From the NCBI RefSeq assembly GCF_021919125.1, contig NZ_CP083439.1, positions 2,542,001 through 2,606,000 on the forward strand: DNA of 64,000 bases, given 5' to 3'. Every line of letters starts with the position of its first letter. The stretch's first letter is position 1. The DNA comes from Clavibacter sp. A6099 (GTDB lineage Bacteria; Actinomycetota; Actinomycetes; Actinomycetales; Microbacteriaceae). Below are positions 41,284 through 50,783 of the stretch, piece by piece. Made by a program: the position numbers and the translations under genes. The notes below the pieces were generated by a model. That model saw only the letters and a list, made by a program, of their open reading frames with translations. It had not been told where the DNA came from and searched no databases.

Positions 41284-42159
41284 TCAGGCCACGGGGCTCC
41301 ACTCCCCGATCGCCGCCACGACGCGGTCGAGGTGCGACTCGAGCAGGAAGTGCCCGCCGTCGACGAGCTCGATCCGCGCCTGCGGGGCGTCACGGCGGAA
41401 GGCCTCGGCGCCGGCCGCGGCGAAGATCTCGTCGTTCCGTCCCCAGATCGCGAGCAGCGGCACGCGGGACTCGCGGAGCCAGGCGTGCACCGCCGGGTAC
41501 AGCTCGCGGTTGGTGGCGTAGTCGCGGAAGAGCGCGAGCTGCACGTCGTCCTGGCCCGGGCGGTCGAGGAGCGCGAGGTCGTGCTCCCAGGCGTCGGGAT
41601 CCACGGCCGTCGGGTCCGGCACGCCGTGCGTGTACTGCCACTCGACGGCCGCGCGACCGAGGGCGGGGCGGAGGGCGTCGCGCGTGGCGTCGGTGCGCTC
41701 GGCGGCGTCGGCCCAGATCGGATCCCAGAACGACGGCACGAAGCCCTCCTCGTAGGCGTTGCCGTTCTGCGAGATGACGCCCGTGACGGCGGACGGATCC
41801 GCGAGCGCCAGCCGCCAGCCGACGGGGGCGCCGTAGTCCTGCACGTAGATCGCGTAGCGCTCGACCCCGATCGCGGCGAGGAAGCGGGCGGTCACCTCGG
41901 CGAGCGCGGCGAACGTGTAGTCGAAGTCCTCGACGGACGGCGCGGAAGAACGGCCGAACCCGACGAGGTCCGGCGCGATGACGCGGAAGCGACCCGCGAG
42001 CGCCGGGATCAGGTGCCGGAACATGTGCGAGCTCGCCGGGTAGCCGTGCAGGAGCAGGAGCACGGGCGCGTCGGCGGGCCCGGCCTCGCGCCAGAAGACG
42101 TCGAGGCCGTCGAGCCCGTCGACGGAGACCGAGACGGTGCGGTGGTGGACGGTGACCAT
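41284..42159 (-). CDS. Alpha/beta hydrolase, haloalkane dehalogenase/epoxide hydrolase type
   Basis: 291 residues. LLLLHGYPASSHMFRHLIPAL gives the oxyanion loop, Asp nucleophile near 108 in YVQDYGAPVGW, acid in the LLAIWGRNDEIF region and His in DGGHFLLESH. An Asp nucleophile fits epoxide hydrolases and haloalkane dehalogenases rather than esterases. The substrate is unknown. An AAAGGGG site precedes the ATG. Divergent from a CGNR regulator across a 7-bp inverted repeat. Confidence 0.88.
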   Translation of the reverse strand: MVTVHHRTVSVSVDGLDGLDVFWREAGPADAPVLLLLHGYPASSHMFRHLIPALAGRFRVIAPDLVGFGRSSAPSVEDFDYTFAALAEVTARFLAAIGVERYAIYVQDYGAPVGWRLALADPSAVTGVISQNGNAYEEGFVPSFWDPIWADAAERTDATRDALRPALGRAAVEWQYTHGVPDPTAVDPDAWEHDLALLDRPGQDDVQLALFRDYATNRELYPAVHAWLRESRVPLLAIWGRNDEIFAAAGAEAFRRDAPQARIELVDGGHFLLESHLDRVVAAIGEWSPVA

Positions 42160-42160
42160 G

Positions 42161-42205
42161 GCTAACCCCTTTGAGTTGTTTTGGTGGTTAGCAGGACGGT
42201 AGCAT
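42161..42205. promoter_or_regulatory. Shared control region of hydrolase and CGNR regulator
   Basis: Inverted repeat GCTAACC (42161-42167) and GGTTAGC (42186-42192). A plus-strand promoter TTGTTT (42176-42181) and TAGCAT (42200-42205), 18 bp apart, is plausible. One arm touches the hydrolase start. Confidence 0.5.
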
Positions 42206-42245
42206 GGATCCATCGCGCCACCCGGGCGCGCAGGATCGAGGAGCC

Positions 42246-42746
42246 GTGGAGCCGGACGAGGAGCTGCTGCTGGCCGTGCTGAACAGCGCGCCGGTGGTCG
42301 ACGGGCGGCGCGAGGACCGGCTCGCCGGCGCATCTGGCCGCGAGCTCGCCCGCGAGTGGGGCGGCACCGGCACCGCCGCCGAGCTCGAGCGCCTGCGCCG
42401 CGCCCGCGACGCGATCCAGGCCGTCGTCCGCGGACACGCCGCGCCCGCCGCGGTCGAGGAGCTCGCCGCCGTCGTCGACGGCGTCGTGCGCAGGCCGCGC
42501 GTCACCGCCGATGGCGTGGACTGGGAGATCCGCGTGCCGCGCGACGACCGCCTCCCGGTCGACGCCGTGCTCGCCTGGTCGAGCGTCACCGCCCGCCTGC
42601 CCGGCCGCCTCCGCCCGTGCGCCAACGCCGAGTGCGAGCTCTTCCTCGTCGACCACAGCCGCCCGGGCACCGCGAAGTGGTGCTCCATGGCGACGTGCGG
42701 CAACCGGATGAAGGCCCGCGCGCACGCGCAGCGGGTGCGCGACTGA
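42246..42746 (+). CDS. CGNR zinc-finger / ABATE-domain regulator
   Basis: 166 residues from a GTG with a GAGGAG site; ATG 42204 is an alternative. The N-terminal ABATE-type half (LLLAVLNSAPVVDGRREDRL ... LRRARDAIQAVV) precedes the zinc finger RPCANAECELFLVDHSRPGTAKWCSMATCGNRMKARAHAQR: four Cys and the CGNR motif. Such proteins are presumed DNA-binding regulators. It is divergent from the hydrolase gene it probably controls. Confidence 0.88.
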   Translation: MEPDEELLLAVLNSAPVVDGRREDRLAGASGRELAREWGGTGTAAELERLRRARDAIQAVVRGHAAPAAVEELAAVVDGVVRRPRVTADGVDWEIRVPRDDRLPVDAVLAWSSVTARLPGRLRPCANAECELFLVDHSRPGTAKWCSMATCGNRMKARAHAQRVRD

Positions 42747-42784
42747 CGCGCGGCGGTCGCGTTCCCCGCCCGTACGGTGGGCGC

Positions 42785-43489
42785 ATGGGCGACGCGCTGA
42801 TGGTGTTCTGGGACTTCGACGGCACCCTCGCCGCCCGTGACGGGATGTGGCCGAGCGTGCTCCAGGAGGCGATCCTCGCCGTCAACCCGACGCAGGCGGT
42901 GGACCTGGAGGCCCTCGACCGAGTACTTCGCACCGGCTTCCCGCGCTGGGGCCCCGGCGGCATGGGCCTCCACGCCCGCGCATCCGACTGGTGGGCGGAG
43001 GCATCCCCGGCCCTCGGGAGCGCGTGCCGGGAGGCGGGCGTCGACGGGGCGACCACGGAGCGCGTGATGGCCGAGGTCCCACGCGTCTACTACCGGCCTG
43101 ATGCGTGGCGGATCCTCCCGGGCGCGCACGAGGCCCTCGACGCCGTCTCGCGTGCGGGGCTCCCGAGCGTCATCCTCAGCAACCACGCCCCCGAGCTTCC
43201 GGACCTCGTGCGCGCGCTCGGGTTCGCACCCCCGGTCACTCGGACCATCACCAGCGCATCGCTCGGGATGGAGAAGCCGGATCCCCGCATGTTCGAGGCC
43301 GCGCTGCGGATGACGGGCGCAGCCAGGGACAGCTGGATGGTCGGCGACCACCCCGTCGCCGACGTCGCGGGCGCGCGGGCGGTCGGCATGCGGGCCATGC
43401 TCGTCCACCGCCCGTCGGGCGACGACGCAGCGCTCACGCTGGGCGACGCTGCGGCGCGTATCGTCGACGGCCTCCCTGTCTCCCGATGA
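42785..43489 (+). CDS. HAD family hydrolase
   Basis: 234 residues. Motif I is FWDFDGTL (nucleophile and acid Asp, residues 10 and 12), motif II is VILSNHAP, the Lys is in GMEKPDPRMF and motif III is MVGDHPVADVAGARAVGM. A helical cap lies between. It is a phosphatase-like enzyme of unknown substrate. TACGGT (42773-42778) lies six bases before the ATG, so the mRNA is leaderless. Confidence 0.9.
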   Translation: MGDALMVFWDFDGTLAARDGMWPSVLQEAILAVNPTQAVDLEALDRVLRTGFPRWGPGGMGLHARASDWWAEASPALGSACREAGVDGATTERVMAEVPRVYYRPDAWRILPGAHEALDAVSRAGLPSVILSNHAPELPDLVRALGFAPPVTRTITSASLGMEKPDPRMFEAALRMTGAARDSWMVGDHPVADVAGARAVGMRAMLVHRPSGDDAALTLGDAAARIVDGLPVSR

Positions 43490-43544
43490 GACAGATCGCC
43501 GCACGCCGCCGCCCCAGCCCCGTCGCCCGCAGTAACGTCACCCC

Positions 43545-43964
43545 GTGAGCACCTTCTTCGTCGCCGGCAGCTGGCGCAGTCGTCAGGCGATCGCCGATGT
43601 CCTCGACGCGCTCGACGGCGTGGGCGCGCGGTCCACCTGCTTCATCCGGGCCTCCTACGACGCCGAGGCCGCCGCCTTCGCGGTTCCGGGCGGCGCGGAC
43701 GACGCCGACCTCGACGCCCCGGGGATCCGCGGGCTGTTCGAGCAGGACCTCGCCGCGCTCCGTGCCGCCGACCGGTTCGTGCTGGTGCTCCCGGCAGGAG
43801 CTGCCGCGCACATGGAGGCCGGCATCGCGTTCGGGCTCGGGAAGCCCTGCGTCGCTGTGGGCCCGCCGGACCGCACCGAGACGCTCCACCTGGTGTTCGA
43901 GGCGATGTGCGCCGATCCCGCCGACCTGATCCACCACCTCCGCGCGACGGGCGCCGTGCGCTAG
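43545..43964 (+). CDS. Nucleoside 2-deoxyribosyltransferase-like protein
   Basis: 139 residues. STFFVAGSWRSRQAIADVLDAL and DRFVLVLPAGAAAHMEAGIAFGLGKPCVAVG resemble the nucleoside deoxyribosyltransferase fold, with the Glu in HMEAGIA as candidate catalytic residue. The substrate is unknown. TAACGT (43533-43538) is six bases before the GTG. The stop codon shares CTAG with the convergent transporter gene. Confidence 0.72.
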   Translation: MSTFFVAGSWRSRQAIADVLDALDGVGARSTCFIRASYDAEAAAFAVPGGADDADLDAPGIRGLFEQDLAALRAADRFVLVLPAGAAAHMEAGIAFGLGKPCVAVGPPDRTETLHLVFEAMCADPADLIHHLRATGAVR

Positions 43965-44848
43965 ACGGGCTCCCGCGCCGGCCGCGGCCGCAGCTCGCTG
44001 ACGACCGTCCCCGCGACGATGAGCGCCGCGCCGAGGATCGCGAGCGCGGGCAGCCGCTCCCCCGCCACGCGTCCGACCACGCCCGCCCAGACCGGCTCGC
44101 CCGCGTAGATGATCGTGGCGCGGGTCGGCGAGACGGAGCGCTGCGCCCAGTTCATCGTGAGCTGGATGAGGCAGCTGCTCGCCCCGAGCGCCACCGCCGC
44201 CACGAGCCACACCCACGAGAAGGCGGGGATCGCCTCCCCGGCCAGCGGCATGCACGCGAGCGAGAGCGCGCCGGCGACGAAGAGCTGCACGACGGTCACC
44301 CGGCCGACGTCGACGCGACCGGCGAACAGTCCGATGAGGATGATCTCGGCGGCGATCGGGAGCGTGCTGACCAGCGTCGCCAGCTCCCCCGCACCCAACG
44401 CCACGCCCTCCTGCGGACCGGCGACGAGGAGCAGCCCGACGAAGGCGAGCGCGACGCCCACGAGGGCCAGCGCGCTCGGCCGCTTCCGGAACGCCGCCCA
44501 CTGCAGCAGCGGCACCAGCGGCACGTATAGCGCGGTGATGAAGGCGGACGTGCTGCTCGGGATCGTCTGCAGCCCGTACGTCTGGAGGCCGTAGCCGAGG
44601 AAGATCATGACGCCGATCGCCGACCCGGCCGCGAGGTCGATCCGGCGCATCCCGCGGAGGGCCCGGCGGAAGAGGACCGCGCTGATCAGCCCCGCCGCGA
44701 GGAAGCGGAGCCCGACGAAGAAGAGCGGCCCGCTGTGCTCCATCGCCACGTGCACCGCGAGGAACGTGCCGCCCCAGATCGCCGTGATGCCGATGAGCGC
44801 CCACTCGGGGCGGGACGGCCGGATGGCGCGGGGCAGCATCGTGCGCAT
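43961..44848 (-). CDS. EamA/DMT family transporter
   Basis: 295 residues, ten helices in two EamA repeats (ALIGITAIWGGTFLAVHVAM in the first, AVALGASSCLIQLTMNWAQRSVSPTRATIIYAGEPVWAGVVG in the second). Probably a metabolite exporter. Substrate unknown. Its stop overlaps the neighbouring gene's stop in CTAG. Confidence 0.9.
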   Translation of the reverse strand: MRTMLPRAIRPSRPEWALIGITAIWGGTFLAVHVAMEHSGPLFFVGLRFLAAGLISAVLFRRALRGMRRIDLAAGSAIGVMIFLGYGLQTYGLQTIPSSTSAFITALYVPLVPLLQWAAFRKRPSALALVGVALAFVGLLLVAGPQEGVALGAGELATLVSTLPIAAEIILIGLFAGRVDVGRVTVVQLFVAGALSLACMPLAGEAIPAFSWVWLVAAVALGASSCLIQLTMNWAQRSVSPTRATIIYAGEPVWAGVVGRVAGERLPALAILGAALIVAGTVVSELRPRPAREPV

Positions 44849-44866
44849 GGTGCGGAGCGGGCCGGG

Positions 44867-45805
44867 TCAGCCGGTGATGATGCGCGCGCCGTGCACGGGC
44901 CCGGTGGCCCGGATGACCGTGAGGCGGGCGGCGCTCAGCGCGATCTGCAGCTCGAGCGCGCTGTCGAGGTCCGCCGCGAGGAACGCGACCGTGGGGCCGG
45001 ATCCCGAGACGATGCCCGCGAGCGCGCCGTTCTCCTCGCCGAGCTGCAGCACCTCGCCGAGGCCGGGCGCGAGGTGGAGCGCCGGCGCCTGGAGGTCGTT
45101 GTGGAGGACCTCGGCGAGCATGTGCGGATCCCCCGCCCGCAGCGCCTGCAGCACGCCCGAGTCGACCTGCGGGATCTGCTGCGCCGGGAAGATGTCCTGC
45201 GCGTGGCGCTCGCGGTGCCGGTCGAGCTCGCCGTAGACGTCGGGCGTGGAGACGCCGAACTCGGCGATGGCGAGCACCCACTGGAAGGTGCCCTTGGCGA
45301 GCGCGGGGCTCAGGCGGTCGCCGCGGCCCGTGCCGATGGCGGTGCCGCCGGCGAGCGCGAACGGCACGTCGGCGCCGAGCTCCGCGCCGAGCGCGAGCAG
45401 CTGGTCGCGCGTGCGCTCGGTGCCCCACAGGGTGTCGCAGGCGAGCAGGGTGGCCGCGGCGTCCGCGGATCCGCCGCCCATGCCGCCCGCGATCGGCACG
45501 TTCTTCTCGATGCGCAGGTGCACGCCGCCGCGGTAGCCGGTGCTCCGGGCGAGGAGCCGCGCCGCGCGCACGGCGAGGTTGTCTGCGCCGGTGGTGAGGT
45601 GCGACGTGTCGATCGATCCGCCGAACTCGACCGAGAACCCGTCGGCCTTCGTGGCCCACACGTCCTCGTAGAGGCCGACGGCCTGGTACGCGGTGGCGAC
45701 GTCGTGGTAGCCGTCCTCCTGGAGGGCGCCCACCGTGAGCGAGACGTTGATCTTGCCCGGGGCCCGCGCGTGCACCACATCTGAGGTGGTGGCCGCGGAG
45801 GTCAT
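44867..45805 (-). CDS. ispE: 4-diphosphocytidyl-2-C-methyl-D-erythritol kinase
   Basis: 312 residues, a GHMP kinase: [24 protein letters not shown] at the start, the ATP loop [20 protein letters not shown], and [13 protein letters not shown] at the end. It phosphorylates CDP-methylerythritol in the MEP isoprenoid pathway. The operon-like order metG-tatD-rsmA-ispE is conserved in Actinobacteria. TAGGTT seven bases before the ATG could also give a leaderless transcript. Confidence 0.95.
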   Translation of the reverse strand: MTSAATTSDVVHARAPGKINVSLTVGALQEDGYHDVATAYQAVGLYEDVWATKADGFSVEFGGSIDTSHLTTGADNLAVRAARLLARSTGYRGGVHLRIEKNVPIAGGMGGGSADAAATLLACDTLWGTERTRDQLLALGAELGADVPFALAGGTAIGTGRGDRLSPALAKGTFQWVLAIAEFGVSTPDVYGELDRHRERHAQDIFPAQQIPQVDSGVLQALRAGDPHMLAEVLHNDLQAPALHLAPGLGEVLQLGEENGALAGIVSGSGPTVAFLAADLDSALELQIALSAARLTVIRATGPVHGARIITG

Positions 45806-45815
45806 GTGATCCAAC

Positions 45816-46730
45816 CTAGCGGAGGCTGGGAGGCACTCCGTCCGCGTCGCGATCCGCCCAGGCATGGGCTACGCGGAGGTAGTCGTGGACGCTCAGCTCC
45901 TCGCCCCGCGAAGTGGGGGCGACCCCTCCGGCCTCGAGGAGCGCGGACGCGGCCTCGCTCCCGCCGAGCAGCTCGGCGAGCGCCTGGCGGAGCATCTTGC
46001 GGCGCTGCTGGAAGGCCGCGTCGACGATCTTGAAGGTGCGCCTCCGCAGCTCCTCCGAGGCGAACGGCTCCGCGTGCCGCTCGAACGCGACCAGCACCGA
46101 GTCGACGTTCGGCACCGGCCAGAACACCTGGCGGCTGACCTGGCCTGCCGTGCGCCACGCGCCGTACCAAGCGGCCTTGACGCTCGGGGATCCGTACACC
46201 TTGGACCCCGGCGCCGCGGCGATGCGGTGGCCGACCTCGGCCTGCACCATGACGACGCCCGTGCGGATCGCCGGGAAGTGCTCGAGCAGGTGCAGCAGCA
46301 CGGGCACGGACACGTTGTAGGGGAGGTTCGCGACGAGCGCGGTGGGATCCCCGGGCAGCTCGGCGACGCGGAGCGCGTCCTCGTGCACCACCGTGAGCGC
46401 GGCGTCGGGCTGGTAGAGCGCCACCGTGATCGGCAGCTGCTCGGCGAGCCGGCCGTCGATCTCCACGGCGACGACGCTCGCGCCCGTCTCGAGGAGGCCG
46501 AGGGTGAGGGATCCGAGGCCCGGCCCCACCTCGACCACGTGCGTGCCCGCCTCGACGCGGGCGACCCGGACGATGCGGCGCACGGTGTTCGCGTCGATGA
46601 CGAAGTTCTGGCCGAGCTTCTTGGTGGGCGCGACGCCGAGCAGCTCGGCGAGGTCGCGGATCTCGGCGGGGCCGAGGAGGGTCGGCGCCGCGGCGGGAGC
46701 GGGAGCGCCGGGCTCCGTCTCGTCGCTCAC
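45816..46730 (-). CDS. rsmA: 16S rRNA adenine(1518/1519)-N6-dimethyltransferase
   Basis: 304 residues. [23 protein letters not shown], the SAM motif [16 protein letters not shown] and the catalytic [15 protein letters not shown] are diagnostic of KsgA/RsmA. It dimethylates two adjacent adenines near the 3' end of 16S rRNA. The GTG start overlaps tatD by GTGA, and ispE follows 10 nt later. Confidence 0.96.
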   Translation of the reverse strand: MSDETEPGAPAPAAAPTLLGPAEIRDLAELLGVAPTKKLGQNFVIDANTVRRIVRVARVEAGTHVVEVGPGLGSLTLGLLETGASVVAVEIDGRLAEQLPITVALYQPDAALTVVHEDALRVAELPGDPTALVANLPYNVSVPVLLHLLEHFPAIRTGVVMVQAEVGHRIAAAPGSKVYGSPSVKAAWYGAWRTAGQVSRQVFWPVPNVDSVLVAFERHAEPFASEELRRRTFKIVDAAFQQRRKMLRQALAELLGGSEAASALLEAGGVAPTSRGEELSVHDYLRVAHAWADRDADGVPPSLR

Positions 46731-47677
46731 GCGCGGCCCGCCGGGTCGATCTCGGCGGGGTCCTTCGACGGCGACGTCACGGGCTCGTCGTCCCAGCGCC
46801 CGTAGACGAGCTCGGTGTTGGAGGAGATCTGCGCGGCGAGCATCGACACGTCGGTGCCGAGGTGCGCGGCCATGGCGCGGAGCGTGTGCGGGATCAGGTA
46901 CGGCGCGTTCGGCCGACCGCGGAACGGCACGGGCGTGAGGAACGGCGCGTCCGTCTCCACGAGCAGCAGCGAGCGCGGCGCGAAGGCGAGCGCCTCGCGG
47001 AGGTCGTGCGCGTTCTTGAAGGTGACCGTGCCGGAGAACGACATGTACCAGCCGTTCTCCGCGCAGATCCGGGCGAGGTCCTCGTCGCCGGAGAAGCAGT
47101 GGAAGACCGTGCGCTCGGGGGCGCCGACGCGCAGCAGCGTCGCCACGACCTCGTCGTGCGCGTCGCGGTCGTGGATCTGGAGGGCGATGCCGCGCTCCTT
47201 GGCGATGCGGATGTGCTCCTCGAACGAGCGCTGCTGGGCCGCGCGGCCCTCCTCGCCCGTGCGGAAGAAGTCGAGGCCGGTCTCGCCGACGGCGCGCACG
47301 CGCGGGCGTCCGGCCAGCTCGTGGATCTCCGCGAGCGCATCGTCGAGCGTGCCCGCCTCCTCGTAGACCGGGGCCTCGTTCGGGTGGATGGCCACGGCCG
47401 CGAGCATGCGCGGCTCGTGCGCCGCGGTCTCGGCGGACCAGCGGGAGGTCTCGAGGTCGCCGCCCACCTGGATCACGCCGCGGACGCCGACCGAGCTCGC
47501 CCGGTCGAGGTGCTCGGTGAAGTCGATGGGCGACTCGCCGTCCGCGATCTCGAGGTGCGTGTGGTTGTCGTAGACCGGGACCGTGAGCGCCTCGGGCAGC
47601 GGCGGGTACGTGAGGTCGCGCGTCTGGCCGTGGACCGCGGTGGTGTCGCGCTGGCGCACGTAGTTGGAGTCGGACAT
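46727..47677 (-). CDS. TatD family hydrolase
   Basis: 316 residues. Metal ligands are in [33 protein letters not shown] and [11 protein letters not shown]. TatD proteins are metal-dependent DNases, some with 3'-5' exonuclease activity. The ATG at 47677 is chosen; TAGAGT (47685-47690) lies seven bases upstream, the leaderless pattern. It is coupled to rsmA by a 4-nt overlap. Confidence 0.93.
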   Translation of the reverse strand: MSDSNYVRQRDTTAVHGQTRDLTYPPLPEALTVPVYDNHTHLEIADGESPIDFTEHLDRASSVGVRGVIQVGGDLETSRWSAETAAHEPRMLAAVAIHPNEAPVYEEAGTLDDALAEIHELAGRPRVRAVGETGLDFFRTGEEGRAAQQRSFEEHIRIAKERGIALQIHDRDAHDEVVATLLRVGAPERTVFHCFSGDEDLARICAENGWYMSFSGTVTFKNAHDLREALAFAPRSLLLVETDAPFLTPVPFRGRPNAPYLIPHTLRAMAAHLGTDVSMLAAQISSNTELVYGRWDDEPVTSPSKDPAEIDPAGRA

Positions 47678-47725
47678 CGCGCTCACTCTACCGAGGGGCG
47701 GGTGCCGCGCCGGGCGGGCGCGGCG

Positions 47726-49303
47726 TCAGGCGACGGGCGTCGCCGGCTCCTGCTCGATGCGCGGGAACAGCGGCGCCTCGAGCGGGGTGACGGTGCCGGA
47801 TCCGGTCCACTCGTCGGCGAGGTCGATGCGCTGCTGGCCGACCGTGCCGGTGCCGCCGAGCGCGGTCCAGAGCTTCGCGGTGGCGCCGGGCAGCACGGGC
47901 GCGAGAAGCACGGCGAGCGTGCCGAGGCCGCGGACCGCCGTGTGCAGCACGGTCTCGAGGCGCTCGCGGCCGTCCTCCTTCTTGGCGAGGGCCCACGGCT
48001 CCTGGCTCGTGATGTAGCCGTTGAGCTCGTCGACCAGGGTCCACACGGCGGCGAGCGCCTCGTGGATCGCGAGCCGCTCGATGGCCTCGTCCGCGGTGGA
48101 CGCCGCGGTGCGCGCGACGCTCTGCACGCGGAGATCGGCCTCGGTGAGCTCGTTCGCCTCGGGGACCCGGCCGTCGAAGTAGCGGCCGACCATGGCGATC
48201 ACGCGGGAGGAGAGGTTGCCGAAGCCGTTCGCGAGCTCGGCCTGGTAGCGCGCCGACAGGTCCTCCCAGCTGAACGAGCCGTCCTGCCCGAAGGCGAAGG
48301 CGCGCATGAAGTGGTAGCGGAACGCGTCGATGCCGAAGGTGTCGGTGATGGTCTGCGGCACGATGCCGGTGAGCTTCGACTTCGACATCTTCTCGCCGCC
48401 GACGAGCAGCCAGCCGTGGCCGAAGACGCGCCGGGGCGGCTCCTCACCGAGCGCCATCAGCATGGCCGGCCAGATGACCGCGTGGAAGCGGAGGATGTCC
48501 TTGCCCACCAGGTGCGTTGCGGGCCAGCGGCGGCGGAACTGCTCGTCGTCGACGCCGTAGCCGATGGCGGTGACGTAGTTCATCAGCGCCTCGAACCACA
48601 CGTAGACGACGTGGCTCTCGTCCCACGGGATGGGGATGCCCCAGTCGAAGCTGGAGCGCGAGATCGACAGGTCCTCGAGGCCCCGGCGGACGAACGACAG
48701 GATCTCGTTGCGCGCGCTCTCCGGCTGGATGAAGTCGGGGCGCTCCTCGTAGAACGCGAGGAGCCGCTCGCCGAAGTCGCTCATGCGGAAGAAGTAGTTC
48801 TTCTCCTCCAGCAGCTCGACGGGCTTGGAGTGGATGGCGCAGACGAGCTGGCCCTCGAACGGACCCGTGCCCTCGAGGAGGTCGGAGGGCTGCTTGTACT
48901 CCTCGCAGCCGACGCAGTAGTAGCCCTTGTACTCGCCCGTGTAGATGTACCCGGCGTCGTGGAGGCGCTGCAGGAAGACCTTGACGGACTCCTCGTGGCG
49001 GGCGTCGGTGGTGCGGATGAAGTCGTCGTTGGAGATGTCGACGGCCTCGAGCAGCGGCTGCCAGCTCTCGGTGACGAGGCGGTCGGCCCAGGCCTGCGGG
49101 GTCGTGTCGTGCGCCGTGGCGGTACGGAGGATCTTCTGCCCGTGCTCGTCCGTGCCCGTGAGGAACCAGGTGTCGTCGCCGCGCTGGCGGTGCCAGCGAG
49201 CGAGCACGTCGGCGGCGACCTCCGTGTACGCGTGCCCGATGTGCGGGACGTCGTTCACGTAGAAGATCGGCGTGGTGATGTAGAAGGGCTCGCCGCGGGA
49301 CAT
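47726..49303 (-). CDS. metG: Methionine-tRNA ligase
   Basis: 525 residues. HIGH-type motif HIGHAYTEVAADVLARW, zinc knuckle region YYCVGCEEYKQ, and KMSKSK with Lys for activation. The C-terminal tRNA-binding extension of longer MetRS forms is absent. It charges tRNA-Met. TAGGAT (49311-49316) lies seven bases before the ATG, so the transcript is probably leaderless, although GGATGGAG can also act as a ribosome-binding site. Confidence 0.97.
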   Translation of the reverse strand: MSRGEPFYITTPIFYVNDVPHIGHAYTEVAADVLARWHRQRGDDTWFLTGTDEHGQKILRTATAHDTTPQAWADRLVTESWQPLLEAVDISNDDFIRTTDARHEESVKVFLQRLHDAGYIYTGEYKGYYCVGCEEYKQPSDLLEGTGPFEGQLVCAIHSKPVELLEEKNYFFRMSDFGERLLAFYEERPDFIQPESARNEILSFVRRGLEDLSISRSSFDWGIPIPWDESHVVYVWFEALMNYVTAIGYGVDDEQFRRRWPATHLVGKDILRFHAVIWPAMLMALGEEPPRRVFGHGWLLVGGEKMSKSKLTGIVPQTITDTFGIDAFRYHFMRAFAFGQDGSFSWEDLSARYQAELANGFGNLSSRVIAMVGRYFDGRVPEANELTEADLRVQSVARTAASTADEAIERLAIHEALAAVWTLVDELNGYITSQEPWALAKKEDGRERLETVLHTAVRGLGTLAVLLAPVLPGATAKLWTALGGTGTVGQQRIDLADEWTGSGTVTPLEAPLFPRIEQEPATPVA

Positions 49304-49375
49304 GGGCTCCATCCTAACGATCGGCGGGAGCGCTCCCGGCCGTGTGACGCGGGCCCCGGGCGGCTGCGGCGGCGG

Positions 49376-50509
49376 TCAGGACAGGTGGCGCTCGGCGGGT
49401 CCGTCGTACTCGGAGAGCGGCCGGATCAGCGAGTTGGCCGCCCGCTGCTCCACGATGTGCGCGGTCCAGCCGACCACGCGCGCGGCGACGAACAGCGGCG
49501 TGAAGGCGCGGGTCTCGAAGCCGAGGAGCGCGTACGCGGGGCCGGACGGGTAGTCGAGGTTCGGCAGGATCCCCGTGCGCTCGGCCATGCCGCGCTCGAG
49601 CGCGTCGTACAGGTCCATGGTGCGCCGGGCGGACTCCCCCGCCTCGCCGCCCGCCTCGACCCGCACCGCGACGAGGTCGTCGAGCGCCGCCTTCATGGTG
49701 GGAACGCGCGAGTCGCCCGCGCGGTAGACGCGGTGGCCGAAGCCCATGACCTTGCGCTTCGCGGCGAGTGCCTCGTCGAGCCACGACTCGACGCGCGACG
49801 CGTCGCCGATCTCGTCGAGCGTCTCGAGCACGGCCTCGTTGGCGCCGCCGTGCAGCGGGCCCTTGAGCGCCCCGATCGCGCCCGTGACCGCCGAGTGCAG
49901 GTCGGCGAGGGTCGAGGTGATGACGCGGGCCGTGAACGTGGAGGCGTTGAAGGAGTGCTCGGCGTAGAGGATCAGCGAGACCTCCATGGCCTTAGCGTCG
50001 GCCTCGGTGGGGCGCTCGCCGTGGACCATGAGGAGCAGGTTCTCGGCGAGGCCGAGGTCGTCGCGCGGCTCGACGGGCGCGAGGCCCCGGCGGCGGCGCT
50101 GGTCGTACGCGATGAGCACCGGGATCTGCGCGAGCAGCCGCACGGACCGCTCGAGGTCGGCGTCGGCCGAGTGGTCGTCGGGCGCGGGATCCGCGGCGCC
50201 GATCGCGCTCACCGCGGTACGGAGGACGTCCATCGGGTGGGCGTCGACGGGCAGCGCGTCGACGATCCGCAGCACGGCGTCGGACGGCCGCCGCTCGGAC
50301 CGCTCCTGGTTCTCGAAGTGCGCGAGCTCCTCGTCGGTGGGCAGCTCGCCGTGCCAGAGGAGGTACGCGACCTGCTCGAAGGAGCAGTGCGCCGCGAGCT
50401 CCTGCACGGGGTACCCGCGGTAGAGGAGGGAGTTGGTGGCCGGCTCGACCTTGCTGATGCGCGTCGTGTCGACGACGACCCCGGCGAGGCCCTTGCGAAT
50501 GTCGGCCAT
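49376..50509 (-). CDS. prpC: Citrate synthase / 2-methylcitrate synthase
   Basis: 377 residues, the length of the small prokaryotic type. LAAHCSFEQVAYLLWHGELPT, EHSFNASTFTARVITSTLADLHSAVTGAIGALKGPLHGGANEAV, FGHRVYRAGDSRVP and LDYPSGPAYALLGF contain the catalytic His and Asp. The short RISKVEPATNSLLYRGYPV start favours the methylcitrate group. prpB and prpD lie 10 kb downstream in this window, so methylcitrate is the likely product. GAAGGAG precedes the ATG. Confidence 0.88.
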   Translation of the reverse strand: MADIRKGLAGVVVDTTRISKVEPATNSLLYRGYPVQELAAHCSFEQVAYLLWHGELPTDEELAHFENQERSERRPSDAVLRIVDALPVDAHPMDVLRTAVSAIGAADPAPDDHSADADLERSVRLLAQIPVLIAYDQRRRRGLAPVEPRDDLGLAENLLLMVHGERPTEADAKAMEVSLILYAEHSFNASTFTARVITSTLADLHSAVTGAIGALKGPLHGGANEAVLETLDEIGDASRVESWLDEALAAKRKVMGFGHRVYRAGDSRVPTMKAALDDLVAVRVEAGGEAGESARRTMDLYDALERGMAERTGILPNLDYPSGPAYALLGFETRAFTPLFVAARVVGWTAHIVEQRAANSLIRPLSEYDGPAERHLS

Positions 50510-50578
50510 GGTGCTCCTTCGCGTCATGCCGCACCCGCGTTGGTCGGGCGGATCGGGTCGCCTCGGGGTGCGTTCGTC

Positions 50579-50726
50579 ACTGTATCGGGGCGGGTGGCGC
50601 GGGGGCGAGGGGCGCCGACGTCGATGCGGTGGACGCGCGGCGGCGGGCTGCGGAGGAGGCGCGGGGCGACCGCGCGATGACCGGCGCCTCCGCACCCGGG
50701 CCGCCGCGGGATCCGCTCGGTAGCCT
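50579..50726. promoter_or_regulatory. Divergent promoters of prpC and the FAD oxidoreductase
   Basis: Minus strand TACAGT at 50579-50584, about 70 bp before prpC. Plus strand TAGCCT at 50721-50726, about 58 bp before the ATG at 50784. The 274-bp region has no gene. Confidence 0.4.
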
Positions 50727-50783
50727 CTCGATCAGGCGCGCCCGAGGCGCCGCCCGCGCAGCAGCGCCGACCCGGAGGACGCC

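Noticed and set aside
46862-50680. A 1272-codon plus-strand open frame
   Set aside because: It runs antisense across tatD, metG and prpC, all of which have clear motifs; its own sequence is Arg/Val/Glu-rich without domains.
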